The notes under the pieces were generated by a model. The model was not told where the DNA came from. It made no database searches and was given only the letters and a program-made list of their open reading frames with translations. Source: Streptomyces sp. AV19 (GTDB taxonomy: Bacteria > Actinomycetota > Actinomycetes > Streptomycetales > Streptomycetaceae). Taken from it: a stretch of 64,000 nt of DNA. The DNA lies in NCBI RefSeq assembly GCF_015999245.1, contig NZ_JAEAMR010000016.1, positions 1 through 64,000 of the forward strand. The letters are read 5' to 3'. Below, piece after piece: positions 1 to 9,285 of the stretch. A program made the position numbers and the translations under genes. Within the stretch, counting starts at the first letter, position 1. Every line of letters begins with the position of its first letter.

Positions 1-100
1 GCGCCCCCGGGGGGGTACCCCGCCGGCCCCCCGGGCGGGGCCCCGCCCGCGCCCCCCCCCCCCCCCCCCACCCGCCCCCCCCCCCCCCGGGGCCCGCCGC
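1..100. other. Homopolymer C/G tract at window edge
   Basis: The first hundred bases are almost pure C and G, with one run of about 19 C at 51-69 and another of about 12 C at 77-88. Ordinary coding DNA of this GC content, as in the rest of the window, does not show such runs. It lies exactly where the 3' end of the ribokinase gene should be, and the translation there degenerates to glycine repeats on the minus strand. The simplest reading is a low-quality contig end or an unresolved sequencing artefact. Confidence 0.7.
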
Positions 101-917
101 CCGCCAGTTGAGCGGCCAGCGCGCCGGTGAACGCGTCCCCGGCGCCCGTGGTGTCCACGGCGCGCACGACGACGCCGGGCACGGCCACCGGCTCCGGGGC
201 CGTGCCGTCCAGGGCGAGGGCGCCCTCGCCGCCCAGGGTGACGACGACCGAACGGGCCCCGCGGTCCCGCAGCGCCCGGGCCCAACCCGCCGCGTCCCCG
301 GCCGCGTCACCGGACAGGAGCCGCGCCTCGTGCTCGTTGACGACGAGCGGATCGGCCGCCGCCAGCAGCTCCGGATCGAGCCCGTCCGGTACGGGCGAGG
401 GGTTGAGCACCACGCGCGCGCCCGCCTCCCCGGCCGACGCGACCGCCGCCCGCACCGTCTCCGGCGGGATCTCCAGCTGCAGACAGACCACCGCCGAGGC
501 GGCGAAGAGCGGCCGCGCGGCCGCCACGTCGTCCGGCGAGAGACGGGCGTTGGCCCCGGGCGAGACGACGATCGCGTTGTCGCCGTCCGGGCCGACCACG
601 ATCATCGCCGTACCCGTGCGCGCCCCGCCCTCGACCCGCACGTGACGCACATCCGTCCCGGCCGACCGCTGGGCGTCCAGCAGCAACTCGCCGTACGCGT
701 CGTCACCGACCCGCGCCAGCAGCACCGTCCGCGCCCCCAACCGGGCCGCGGCCGCCGCCTGGTTGGCGCCCTTGCCGCCCGCCGACTCCACCAGATCCGT
801 GCCGAGCACCGTCTCGCCCGCACCCGGCCGCCGGTCCACCCGCACCATCAGATCCGCGTTGGCCGAACCGACCACCAGGACGTCGTACGCCCGCATCCCG
901 CCGCTCTCGTCCGTCAT
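1..917 (-). CDS. rbsK: Ribokinase (PfkB family), 3' end lost at window edge
   Basis: Phosphorylates D-ribose to ribose 5-phosphate with ATP in the cytoplasm. The translation from ATG at 915-917 shows the PfkB N-terminal signature (VVGSANADLIV, then GGKGANQAAAAARLGA, residues about 15-55) and the C-terminal ATP/catalytic signature DTTGAGDAFTGALAAQLA, whose Asp is the catalytic base. Ribokinases are about 300 residues, so some 40 residues should follow that signature; instead the frame enters the C/G homopolymer tract at 1-100 and stays open to the edge. It follows the sugar-binding protein gene by 30 bp with a GGAAGAGG ribosome site, and is the last gene of the ABC operon. Function is clear from both signatures; the end of the gene cannot be trusted. 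Confidence 0.9.
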   Translation of the reverse strand, partial: MTDESGGMRAYDVLVVGSANADLMVRVDRRPGAGETVLGTDLVESAGGKGANQAAAAARLGARTVLLARVGDDAYGELLLDAQRSAGTDVRHVRVEGGARTGTAMIVVGPDGDNAIVVSPGANARLSPDDVAAARPLFAASAVVCLQLEIPPETVRAAVASAGEAGARVVLNPSPVPDGLDPELLAAADPLVVNEHEARLLSGDAAGDAAGWARALRDRGARSVVVTLGGEGALALDGTAPEPVAVPGVVVRAVDTTGAGDAFTGALAAQLAGGGPRGGGGRVGGGGGGAGGAPPGGPAGYPPGG

Positions 918-947
918 CACAGCCTCTTCCGTCCCTGCTCTTCGTGC

Positions 948-1868
948 TCAGCCCGTGAACCGGGCCGCGTTCTCGCGCGTCACCAGCACCACCGGCACCT
1001 TCACCGTGCGCGGCAGCCGCTCACCGCCGGCCGCCCGGACCGCCCAGGCGACCGCCTGCCGGCCCAGCAGCGCCGGCTGCTGGGCCACCGTCGCCGTCAG
1101 CGCCCCCGCGCGCACCGCCGCGATCCCGTCGGGGGTCCCGTCGAAGGCGACGATCCTCACCTTCCGGCCCGCGTCCGCGCCCAGCGCCTTCGCCGCGCCG
1201 AGCGCCATCTCGTCGTTGGCGGCGAAGACCCCGGCCAGATCACCGTGCGCCTGCCGGAGGTTGGACATCACGTCCATGCCCTTGGTCCGGTCGAAGTCGG
1301 CGGGCTGGCGGGCCACCACCTCGATCCCGGGGTACGCCCCGATGCCCTCGTCGAAGCCCTTGCCGCGCTCGCGGGCGGCGGAGGTACCCGGCTGTCCCTC
1401 CAGGACGGCCACCTTCCCCCGGCCGCCCATCGACTCGGCCAGCGCCCGGGCCGCGATCCGCCCGCCCTCGACGTTGTCGGAGGCGATGGTCGTGCCCACC
1501 GTCCCGCCGTTGACCCCGCGGTCGATGGAAATCACCGGCACCTTCGCCCGGTTGGCCACCCCGACGGCGGGCACCGCCGCGTCCGAGTCCACCGGGTTGA
1601 TCACCGCGGCCCTGACATCCTGGCTGGTGAAGGTCTCCATCTGATTGACCTGCTGCATCGGGTCGTTCTGCGCGTCCGTGATGTTGATCTTCAGGCCGCG
1701 GGCCTTCGCCTCGGCCTGCGCGCCCTTCTTGATGCCCACGAAGAACGGGTTGTTGAGGGTGGACAGCGCCAGCCCCAGATCGGTGTTCCCGCCCCGGTCG
1801 CAGCCGGCCACGGCCGGCACCGCCAGCGCGCACGCCATGAACAGCCCCACGGCCCGCACCCGCCTCAT
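948..1868 (-). CDS. rbsB: Sugar ABC transporter substrate-binding lipoprotein (ribose type)
   Basis: Extracellular receptor that captures a pentose, probably ribose, and delivers it to the permease. The 306-residue product has a lipoprotein signal peptide ending in the lipobox VAGC (Cys about 24), then a periplasmic-binding-protein type 1 fold: LALSTLNNPFFVGIKKGAQAEA, INPVDSDAAVPAVGVA, VPVISIDRGVNGG and VFAANDEMALGAAKAL, all usual for RbsB. Its ATG overlaps the permease stop (ATGA), so the two are translationally coupled. Ribose rather than another sugar is inferred from the neighbouring ribokinase; ligand specificity cannot be read with certainty. Confidence 0.9.
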   Translation of the reverse strand: MRRVRAVGLFMACALAVPAVAGCDRGGNTDLGLALSTLNNPFFVGIKKGAQAEAKARGLKINITDAQNDPMQQVNQMETFTSQDVRAAVINPVDSDAAVPAVGVANRAKVPVISIDRGVNGGTVGTTIASDNVEGGRIAARALAESMGGRGKVAVLEGQPGTSAARERGKGFDEGIGAYPGIEVVARQPADFDRTKGMDVMSNLRQAHGDLAGVFAANDEMALGAAKALGADAGRKVRIVAFDGTPDGIAAVRAGALTATVAQQPALLGRQAVAWAVRAAGGERLPRTVKVPVVLVTRENAARFTG

Positions 1869-2842
1869 CGCGCGCTCCGCCGGCGCAGCGTGTCCAGCAG
1901 CACCGCCACCGCGATGACCAGACCCGTGGCCACCTGCTGCCAGAACGCCGAAACGCTCAGCAGATTGAGGCCGTTGCGCAGCACCGCCAGGATCAGCGCG
2001 CCGATCAGCGTCCCCGACGCCTTGCCCGAGCCGCCCGACAGACTCGCCCCGCCGATGACGACCGCGGCGATCGCGTCCAGCTCGTACCCGACCGCGGCCT
2101 GCGGCTGCGCGGAGGTCAGCCGGGAGGCCAGCACGATGCCGGCGACGGCCGCGAACAGCCCCGACAGCGCGTACACCACCAGCTTGCGCCGCCGGACGTC
2201 GATGCCCGACAGCCGGGCCGCCTCCTCGTTGCCGCCGATCGCGAACATCGCCCGGCCCGTGTACGTACGGGCCAGCACCAGCGCCGCCAGCAGCCCCATC
2301 GCGGCCATCACCAGCACCGGCACCGGAAGCCAGCCGCCGAGCGTGTCCCCGAGCCGGCTCACCGACGACGGGAACGCGATCGGCGAACCGCCCGAGACCA
2401 CCAGGGCCAGACCCCGGCCCACCGAGAGCACCGCCAGCGTGGCGATGAACGCCGGCAGCCGCCCGTAGGCCACCAACGCCCCCGAGACCAGCCCCGCCAC
2501 GACACCCACCGCCAGACCCAGCAGCACCGCCACCCACACCGGCAGCCCCTGCGAGGTGGCCGCCCAGGCGACGACCGTCGCCGACAGCGCGGCCACCGAC
2601 CCCACCGACAGGTCGATGCCCGCCGACACGATCACGAACGTCACACCGAAGGCCAGGATCGCCGTCACCGACGCCTGGACCCCCACGTTCAGCAGGTTCT
2701 GCCCGCCCAGGAAATCCTTCGACAACACGGCCATCACCACGACCAGCGCGGCCAGACCGCCCAGCGGGCCGTTGCGCAGCACCGCCCTCGTGAACCACTG
2801 CCCGGGAGTGCCCCCCGGCGCCCTCAGCACCTCAGCCGACAT
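1865..2842 (-). CDS. rbsC: Sugar ABC transporter permease (ribose type)
   Basis: Membrane channel of the importer. The 325-residue protein has 8-10 hydrophobic helices and the BPD_transp_2 signatures of RbsC: FGVTFVIVSAGIDLSVGSV near residue 80, the EEAARLSGIDVRRRKLVVYALSGLFAAVAGIV coupling region around residue 205, and AVVIGGASLSGGSGKASGTLIGA near 260. Its start overlaps the end of the ATPase gene by 11 bp and its end overlaps the binding-protein start by 4 bp. Like many actinomycete members it is a homodimer-type permease with no second permease gene in the operon. Confidence 0.92.
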   Translation of the reverse strand: MSAEVLRAPGGTPGQWFTRAVLRNGPLGGLAALVVVMAVLSKDFLGGQNLLNVGVQASVTAILAFGVTFVIVSAGIDLSVGSVAALSATVVAWAATSQGLPVWVAVLLGLAVGVVAGLVSGALVAYGRLPAFIATLAVLSVGRGLALVVSGGSPIAFPSSVSRLGDTLGGWLPVPVLVMAAMGLLAALVLARTYTGRAMFAIGGNEEAARLSGIDVRRRKLVVYALSGLFAAVAGIVLASRLTSAQPQAAVGYELDAIAAVVIGGASLSGGSGKASGTLIGALILAVLRNGLNLLSVSAFWQQVATGLVIAVAVLLDTLRRRSAR

Positions 2843-4439
2843 CGGAGCCCTCCATCGCGCTCTCGTTCCCTCGTTCCACCGCGCCGGGCGCGCGGACGGC
2901 CAGCTCCATCACCGCGTCCTGGGTGACCGTCCCGTCCGCCGCCGACAACTCCCCGGCGATCCGGCCCTGCGCCATCACCAGCACCCGGTCGCTCATGCCG
3001 AGCACCTCCGGCAGGTCACTGGAGATCATCAGCACCCCGCAGCCCGCCGCCGTCAGCTCGTTGACGAGCCGGTAGATCTCCACCCTCGCGCCCACGTCCA
3101 CACCGCGCGTCGGCTCGTCGAGGATCAGCAGCCGCACACCGGCCAGCAGCCACTTCCCGATGACCACCTTCTGCTGATTGCCGCCCGACAACGTCCGCGC
3201 CGACTGCTCCAGCCCGCTCATCCGCACCTTCAGCCGCCCCGCCATCGCGGCCGCCTCCCGGCGCTGCGCCCGCCGGTCCACGAAGCCGCCGCGGGTGTCG
3301 CGGTCCAGCCGGGCCAGCGTCAGGTTCTCGTCCAACGGCGCGTCCAGCAGCAGCCCCTGGGCCTTGCGGTCCTCGGGCACCAGCCCCAGCCCGGCCCGCA
3401 TCGCGGCCCGCACGTCGCCCCGGGCCAGCGCCCGGCCGTCCACCTCGACCGACCCGGACGCGTACCGGTCCACCCCGAAGACGGCCCGCGCCACCTCCGT
3501 GCGGCCCGCCCCCACCAGCCCGGCCAGCCCCACGACCTCCCCGGCGCGCACTTCGAAGCCGACGTCCGCGAAACCGGGCGCGCCGTCCGCACCCCGCCGG
3601 GTCAGCCCCCGCACCCGCAGCAGCGGAGCGCCCAACTCCGGGCGGCGGCGCGGGTACTGCTCGGTGATCTCCCGGCCCACCATCAGCCGGATCAGCTCGT
3701 CCTCGGGCACCGACGCGGGAACCTCGGCCACCGACCGGCCGTCGCGCAGCACCGTCACCCGGTCCCCGAGCTCGGCTATCTCCTCCAGATGGTGGGTGAT
3801 GAAGACGACCGCCACCCCGCCGGCGCGCAGCTCGCGCACGATCCCGAACAGCGTCGCCACCTCCGAGGAGGTGAGCACCGCCGTCGGCTCGTCCATGACC
3901 AGCACCCGGGCGTCCACCCCCAGCGCCTTGGCGATCTCCACCATCTGCAGCTGCGCGATCCCCAGCCCCGCGACCGGGGCCGCGGGGGAGACGTCCAGAC
4001 GCACCCGCTCCAGCAGCCGCGCGGCCCGCTCGCGCATCGCCCGCCGGTCCACCAGCCCGAACCTCGTCCGCGGCTGCCGCCCCAGGAAGAGGTTCTCGGC
4101 CACCGACAGCCCCGGCACCAGGTTGAACTCCTGGTGGATCGTGGCGATCCCCAGCCGCTCCGCGTCCTGCGCGGACCGGATGGCCACCTCCTCGCCGTCC
4201 ACCACGATCCGCCCCTCGTCGGGACGGTGCACCCCCGCGAGCATCTTGATCAGCGTGCTCTTGCCCGCCCCGTTCTCGCCGAGCAGCACGTGCACCTCGC
4301 CCGCACGCAGCGTCAGATCCACCCCGTCCAGGGCCCGCACCCCGGGGAACGACTTGGCCACCCCCTCGACGCGCAGCAACTCCCGGCCCGGGGGCGGGTC
4401 TTCACGGCTGTCCCGCACGTCGCCGTTGACGCCGGTCAT
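2832..4439 (-). CDS. rbsA: Sugar ABC transporter ATPase with two nucleotide-binding domains
   Basis: Energises the ribose-type importer. The 535-residue protein carries two NBDs. The first (about 20-250) has Walker A GENGAGKST, the signature region GIAQLQMVEIAKAL and Walker B VLVMDEPTAVL. The second (about 275-510) has a degenerate P-loop LVGAGRTE, a full LSGGNQQKV signature and LILDEPTRGVD. A degenerate second P-loop is normal for RbsA/MglA proteins. ATG at 4437-4439 was chosen because it precedes the family's usual N-terminus (LLRVEGVAKSFPGVRALDGV) and sits 11 bp after the regulator stop; the longer upstream open frame is antisense noise over the regulator gene. Confidence 0.93.
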   Translation of the reverse strand: MTGVNGDVRDSREDPPPGRELLRVEGVAKSFPGVRALDGVDLTLRAGEVHVLLGENGAGKSTLIKMLAGVHRPDEGRIVVDGEEVAIRSAQDAERLGIATIHQEFNLVPGLSVAENLFLGRQPRTRFGLVDRRAMRERAARLLERVRLDVSPAAPVAGLGIAQLQMVEIAKALGVDARVLVMDEPTAVLTSSEVATLFGIVRELRAGGVAVVFITHHLEEIAELGDRVTVLRDGRSVAEVPASVPEDELIRLMVGREITEQYPRRRPELGAPLLRVRGLTRRGADGAPGFADVGFEVRAGEVVGLAGLVGAGRTEVARAVFGVDRYASGSVEVDGRALARGDVRAAMRAGLGLVPEDRKAQGLLLDAPLDENLTLARLDRDTRGGFVDRRAQRREAAAMAGRLKVRMSGLEQSARTLSGGNQQKVVIGKWLLAGVRLLILDEPTRGVDVGARVEIYRLVNELTAAGCGVLMISSDLPEVLGMSDRVLVMAQGRIAGELSAADGTVTQDAVMELAVRAPGAVERGNESAMEGSDVG

Positions 4440-4450
4440 TTCGCCTCTCC

Positions 4451-5464
4451 TCACTTCGGCGGCCTGCGGCCGGACGGTTCGCCGCACGAGCGGCGCACCA
4501 CCAGCCGGGCCGACAACAGCACGGACGCGGCCGGACGGCCCTCGATCCGTTCCAGCAGCGTGTGCACCGCCGCCCGGCCCAGCTCCCGCGTCGGCTGGGC
4601 CACGGCGGTCAGCGGCGGGTCGGTGTGCGCGAACCAGGGGACGTCGTCGAACGCCACCAGCGCCATGTCGCCCGGGACGCGCAGACCGCGCGCGCGGAGC
4701 TCGTCCAGGGCGCCCAGCGCCATCAGGTTGTCCGCGGCCAGCACCGCGTCCGGCGGCTCCGGCAGCTCCAGCAGCCGCCGCATCATCCGCCGCCCACCCG
4801 CGGGCGTCATGTCCGGCGACGAGACGGCCAGCTCCGGCGGCAGCGCGATGCCGTGCCCGGCCAGCGCCGTCCGGAAGCACTCCAGGCGCTCGTCGCCCAC
4901 CGGCGTCCCGGCCGGAGCGACGATCACGGCCGGCCGACGGCGGCCCAGGGACGCGAGGTGAGCGGCCAGACCGGTCAGCGCGGCGCCGCCCTCGGCCCGC
5001 ACGCACGGGGCGTCGACCCCGGGCACCGGCCGGTCGAGCAGGACCAGCGGCGTGCCGGAGGCGACGACCTCGCACAGCGTCGCCGAACCCGTCCCGGCCG
5101 AACTGACCATCAGGCCGTCGATCCGCCGGTCCAGCAGCGTGCGGATGTAGTCGTCCTGCTGCTCCGGGCTCTCGCCGGCGTTGCCGATGATCAGGCTGTA
5201 GCCCAGCCGCCGGGCCTCCTGCTCGACGGCGTCGGCCAGCTCCGTGAAGAACGCGTTGCGCAGATCGCTGATGACCAGACCCAGCGTCCGGGTGCGGGCC
5301 GTGCGCAGCGCCCGGGCCACCACGTTGGGCCGGTAGCCGAGCTCGGCCACGGCGGCCAGGACGCGGTCGCGGGTCCCGGCGACGGGGGAGCGGCCGTTGA
5401 GGACGCGCGAGACGGTGGCGACGGAGACGCCGGCCAGGTCGGCCACGTCCTTGATGGTCGCCAT
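4451..5464 (-). CDS. LacI-family transcriptional repressor of the ribose operon
   Basis: DNA-binding repressor that presumably releases its operator on binding sugar or phosphosugar. The N-terminal helix-turn-helix MATIKDVADLAGVSVATVSRVLNG and hinge GYRPNVVARALRT are textbook LacI; the rest (from about residue 60) is a type 1 periplasmic-binding-like ligand domain with TLGLVISDLRNAFFTEL and LVAFDDVPWFAHTDPPLTAV. An in-frame GTG lies one codon upstream at 5465-5467, but the GGAGAG ribosome site (5471-5476) is spaced 6 nt from the ATG and only 3 nt from the GTG. It is the first gene of the operon, so it likely represses itself together with the transporter through the twin operators upstream. 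Confidence 0.9.
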   Translation of the reverse strand: MATIKDVADLAGVSVATVSRVLNGRSPVAGTRDRVLAAVAELGYRPNVVARALRTARTRTLGLVISDLRNAFFTELADAVEQEARRLGYSLIIGNAGESPEQQDDYIRTLLDRRIDGLMVSSAGTGSATLCEVVASGTPLVLLDRPVPGVDAPCVRAEGGAALTGLAAHLASLGRRRPAVIVAPAGTPVGDERLECFRTALAGHGIALPPELAVSSPDMTPAGGRRMMRRLLELPEPPDAVLAADNLMALGALDELRARGLRVPGDMALVAFDDVPWFAHTDPPLTAVAQPTRELGRAAVHTLLERIEGRPAASVLLSARLVVRRSCGEPSGRRPPK

Positions 5465-5499
5465 CACGGTCTCTCCGCTCTCGTGCGATCGATTCTCGT

Positions 5500-5533
5500 G
5501 TAATCGATTTCGTGCGGACAGGTAATCGATTAC
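5500..5533. promoter_or_regulatory. Twin LacI-type operators
   Basis: A perfect 12-bp palindrome GTAATCGATTAC lies at 5522-5533 and a copy with one change, GTAATCGATTTC, at 5500-5511. Their centres are 22 bp apart, about two helical turns. The central CG within an inverted repeat is typical of LacI-family operators, and the pair begins 36 bp upstream of the regulator start. Inference: this is the autoregulatory operator for the ribose operon. A third partial match (CGATCGATT) is at 5486-5494. Confidence 0.75.
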
Positions 5534-5715
5534 ATCGAGGTCGCGTCAAGGCATGCCGGCGATGGCGCACGTCACACCCGGGCGAGGGGGTGCCTCTGGG
5601 CCGCCCGGGTGCCATCGCCCCGGCCCGGGCCGCGACCGCCCGCCTTCCGGGGTCCACCACCGCACCATGACCCCAGTGAACATCGACCTGACAGACCGTC
5701 GGAAGGCACGGCACG

Positions 5716-6372
5716 ATGACCACCCCCGCGCACACCGGCCCGCACCTGACCTACTTCGTCATGAGCGCCTCGGCGCGCTCCGATTCGTGGAACACCCGGC
5801 TGGCACGGCTGGCCGCCTCGGTCATCGAGGAGCGCGGCGGCACCGCCGAGGTCGCCACCATCGGAGACTTCGACGTCCCCGGCTACCACGGGGACCACGA
5901 GGTCTCCGACGGCATCCCGGACGGCGCCGAGCGCTTCCGGCGCAAGCTCCTGGACCACGACGCGTTCGTCATCTCCTCGCCGGAGTACAACGCGTCCCTG
6001 CCGGGCGTGCTCAAGAACCTCATCGACTGGACGTCCCGCTTCCGCCCGCAGCCCTTCAACGAACGCCTCGGCCTGCTGATGTCGGCCTCGCCCTCCAGAA
6101 CCGGCGGCAACCGGAGCCTGTGGGCGCTGCGCGTCCCGCTGGAGGCGCTCGGCGCCCGGCTGCACCCCGACATGTTCTCCCTCGCCCAGTCGGCCACGGC
6201 CTTCGGCGAGGACGGCCGCCTGACGCACGCGACCCTCCAGGAGCAGTTCGAGGTGAACGTCCGCGGCTACATGGACCTCGTCGAGGCGGTCGTCCGCTAC
6301 CCGTGCGCGAAGAAGGCGTGGGTGGAGTACCTGGGCCAGCGCCCGGACCCGACCTTCGACCGGGCCGAATGA
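5716..6372 (+). CDS. NADPH-dependent FMN reductase (flavodoxin-like)
   Basis: Reduces FMN or acts as a small flavin-dependent quinone/azo reductase in the cytoplasm. The 218-residue protein has the flavodoxin-like phosphate-binding loop near the N-terminus (SASARSDSWNTRLARLA, residues 17-33) and the family's SPEYNASLPGVLKNLIDW signature at about 93-110, followed by the GGNRSLWALRVPLEALGARL segment. ATG at 5716 follows GGAAGG by 9 nt. It is a single gene, divergent from the ribose regulator, with no context linking it to a pathway. A second, shorter member of the same family lies at 60591. Confidence 0.85.
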   Translation: MTTPAHTGPHLTYFVMSASARSDSWNTRLARLAASVIEERGGTAEVATIGDFDVPGYHGDHEVSDGIPDGAERFRRKLLDHDAFVISSPEYNASLPGVLKNLIDWTSRFRPQPFNERLGLLMSASPSRTGGNRSLWALRVPLEALGARLHPDMFSLAQSATAFGEDGRLTHATLQEQFEVNVRGYMDLVEAVVRYPCAKKAWVEYLGQRPDPTFDRAE

Positions 6373-6488
6373 GCGGGGCGCGGTCGAAGCGGGACGGACG
6401 GCAACGACCGTGGCCTGATGGCCGGTTGGTGTCCGCATAGCGAACGCGAGGTGACGATCAACGGTCAACTCCCGCCCATGCTTCAATC

Positions 6489-6771
6489 ATGAACCGTCAA
6501 GAACGCAAGGACGCCGACGGCACCGTGCACACACGCTACGGCCGCACCTACGACGGACTGCCCGACCTACGACGGCTCGTCCGTCCCCGGCATCGGGCGC
6601 GACAAGGCCCTGGCCGTCCGGTACAAGGCGCTCATGACGTACATGACGTCGAACACGGACTACGCGGCGGCCTGCGGGGCGACGCTCAAGGCGGCGGCGG
6701 ACCTGTACGGCCAGGACAGCGAGGAGTACCGGGTCGTGGGTGCGACCTGGGCGGCGGTCAACGTCAACTGA
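6489..6771 (+). pseudogene. Remnant of secreted M4 neutral zinc metalloprotease, large internal deletion
   Basis: Two pieces of a thermolysin-like Streptomyces protease are fused here. Frame 1 from 6489 reads KDADGTVHTRYGRTYDGLP, the propeptide (FTP domain) signature. From about 6558 the next frame reads PTYDGSSVPGIGRDKA, then YKALMTYMTSNTDY and ends in TWAAVNVN with a stop at 6769-6771, the C-terminal end of the family. The whole catalytic domain with its HExxH motif, several hundred residues, is missing, and the pieces are out of frame. The sequence CCTACGACGG occurs on both sides of the join. I assign the family from remembered consensus, not a search. Confidence 0.75.
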
Positions 6772-6853
6772 CGTGGATTCCGGGGTGTTTGCGGCCGGGT
6801 CGCCGCATCTTTTCGGTGGTGAGGAGGCGTGCCCCACGTGTTTCAGCCGGAGC

Positions 6854-6960
6854 CCGGGGCGGGGAGTCCTGCCCCGGTCCCGCCCTTTCACCGTTTCTTC
6901 CGGGGCTCCGCCCCGGGGCCCGTAACGCGGCTGCGCCGCGTTGACCGGGGGCTTCGCCCC

Positions 6961-6961
<1 letters not shown>
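6854..6961. repeat. Cluster of four GC-rich hairpins
   Basis: Four perfect inverted repeats follow one another: 6854-6877 (7-bp arms, 10-nt loop), 6900-6916 (CCGGGGC / GCCCCGG), 6924-6942 (AACGCGGC / GCCGCGTT) and 6947-6961 (GGGGGC / GCCCCC), the last three with 3-nt loops. Such CTCCG, CTGCG and CTTCG hairpin strings are common intergenic elements in Streptomyces. Here the element ends exactly where homology to mmsA begins, so it marks the breakpoint that removed the 5' part of that gene. Confidence 0.7.
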
Positions 6962-8117
<1,156 letters not shown>

Positions 8118-8130
<13 letters not shown>

Positions 8131-8147
8131 CGCAGCAACCACTGACG
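8118..8147. repeat. 15-bp tandem duplication at the mmsA stop
   Basis: CAGCAACCACTGACG occurs twice in direct tandem (8118-8132 and 8133-8147). The first copy holds the last codons and TGA of the dehydrogenase remnant. This is a recent-looking slippage duplication, in keeping with relaxed constraint on the gene. Confidence 0.85.
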
Positions 8148-8159
8148 CGCGGCGTTCCC

Positions 8160-8205
8160 GCCCGTGGGTCTCCGGCGCCGTCGTACGGCCCGGGGACCCA
8201 CGGGC
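8160..8205. terminator. Strong stem-loop terminator
   Basis: A 16-bp stem with a single G-T wobble pairs 8160-8175 with 8190-8205 around a 14-nt loop, followed by CTTTGT. It separates the dehydrogenase remnant from the beta-lactamase gene and is the clearest terminator in this part of the window. Confidence 0.8.
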
Positions 8206-8331
8206 TTTGTGTCGTCGATCTCACATTTGCGGTCCGATCGCAACCGCTCGTCCTGCGGCGGGGTCCAGACCGGGAGAAGCACCGGAAGCCCGGAATCCGC
8301 CCGAAGAAGCCCGAAGAAGGAGTACGCGCCA

Positions 8332-9285
8332 GTGGAATCGCCCCGCATTCGGCCAACTCGCCGTTCCCTGCTCGCCATCGGCACCGGAACGGCGCTCACG
8401 GCCGCTCTCGGCCCCGCGCAGGAGACATTCGCGGCCGACGCGCCGAAGACGAAAAACCCTTCCGGGAGCGGCATTTCCGACCGGCTCCAGCAGCTGGAGG
8501 CCGAGCACTCCGCGCGCCTCGGGGTCCCGGTGCGGCTGGGAGTTTTCGCCTTCAGCACGGCGGGCGGCGATCCCGTGAGCCATCGCGCCACGGAGCTGTT
8601 CCCGATGTGCTCGACGTTCAAGACGCTCGCCGTCGGGGCCGTGCTCCAGGGGCTGCGCAAGGGCGACGGTTTCCTCCACGAACGCGTGCACTACACCGAA
8701 CGGGACACCGAGTCCTCGGGGTACGCCCCGATCACGGGCAAGGCCGAGAATCTGCGCAGGGGCATGACCGGCGCCGATCTGTGCGGTGCCGCGATCTCCT
8801 ACAGCGACAACTGCGCCGCCAACCTCCTGCTGCGCAGGCTGGGCGGCCCGGGCGCGGTGACCCGTTTCTGCCGGTCCGTCGGGGACGGGGACACCCGCCT
8901 CGACCGCTGGGAGCCCGAGCTCAACTCGGCCGAGCCCGGGCGCGGGACGGACACCACCACGCCGCAGGCCATCGCCCGGACGTACGCGCGGCTGGTGCTG
9001 GGCGACGTCCTCCCGTCGCGGCACCGGGAGCGGCTGACCCGGTGGCTGCTCGCCAACACGACCAGCGGGAAGCAGTTCCGTGCCGGTCTGCCCGGGGACT
9101 GGGCGATCGCGGACAAGACCGGGGCCGGCAAGTACGGCACCAACAACGACGTGGGCATCGCCTGGCCCCCGGGACGGCCGCCGGTCGTCATGTCCGTCCT
9201 CACCACCGCCGGGAAGCGGGACATGGAGAAGAACGACGCGCTGATCGCCGAGGCCGCCGAGCTGCTGGCCGGGGAATTCATCTGA
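8332..9285 (+). CDS. Class A beta-lactamase, Tat-exported
   Basis: Secreted serine enzyme that hydrolyses penicillins and related drugs. The 317-residue product has a twin-arginine signal (PTRRSLLAIGTGTALTAALG, residues about 8-27). Catalytic elements are all present: SxxK as STFK within MCSTFKTLAVG, SDN in YSDNCAAN, the omega-loop Glu in WEPELNSAEPG, and KTG in ADKTGAGKYG. GTG at 8332 was chosen because AAGGAG lies 9 nt upstream and the Tat motif starts soon after; the open frame upstream overlaps the terminator. It resembles Streptomyces BlaU/BlaL-type enzymes. No blaAB regulatory pair is adjacent. The stop overlaps the convergent DUF1275 gene by 8 bp. Confidence 0.95.
   Translation: MESPRIRPTRRSLLAIGTGTALTAALGPAQETFAADAPKTKNPSGSGISDRLQQLEAEHSARLGVPVRLGVFAFSTAGGDPVSHRATELFPMCSTFKTLAVGAVLQGLRKGDGFLHERVHYTERDTESSGYAPITGKAENLRRGMTGADLCGAAISYSDNCAANLLLRRLGGPGAVTRFCRSVGDGDTRLDRWEPELNSAEPGRGTDTTTPQAIARTYARLVLGDVLPSRHRERLTRWLLANTTSGKQFRAGLPGDWAIADKTGAGKYGTNNDVGIAWPPGRPPVVMSVLTTAGKRDMEKNDALIAEAAELLAGEFI

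Noticed and set aside
5936-6440. Minus-strand frames opposite the FMN reductase
   Set aside because: No motif and no ribosome site; the plus-strand frame has the full reductase signature.
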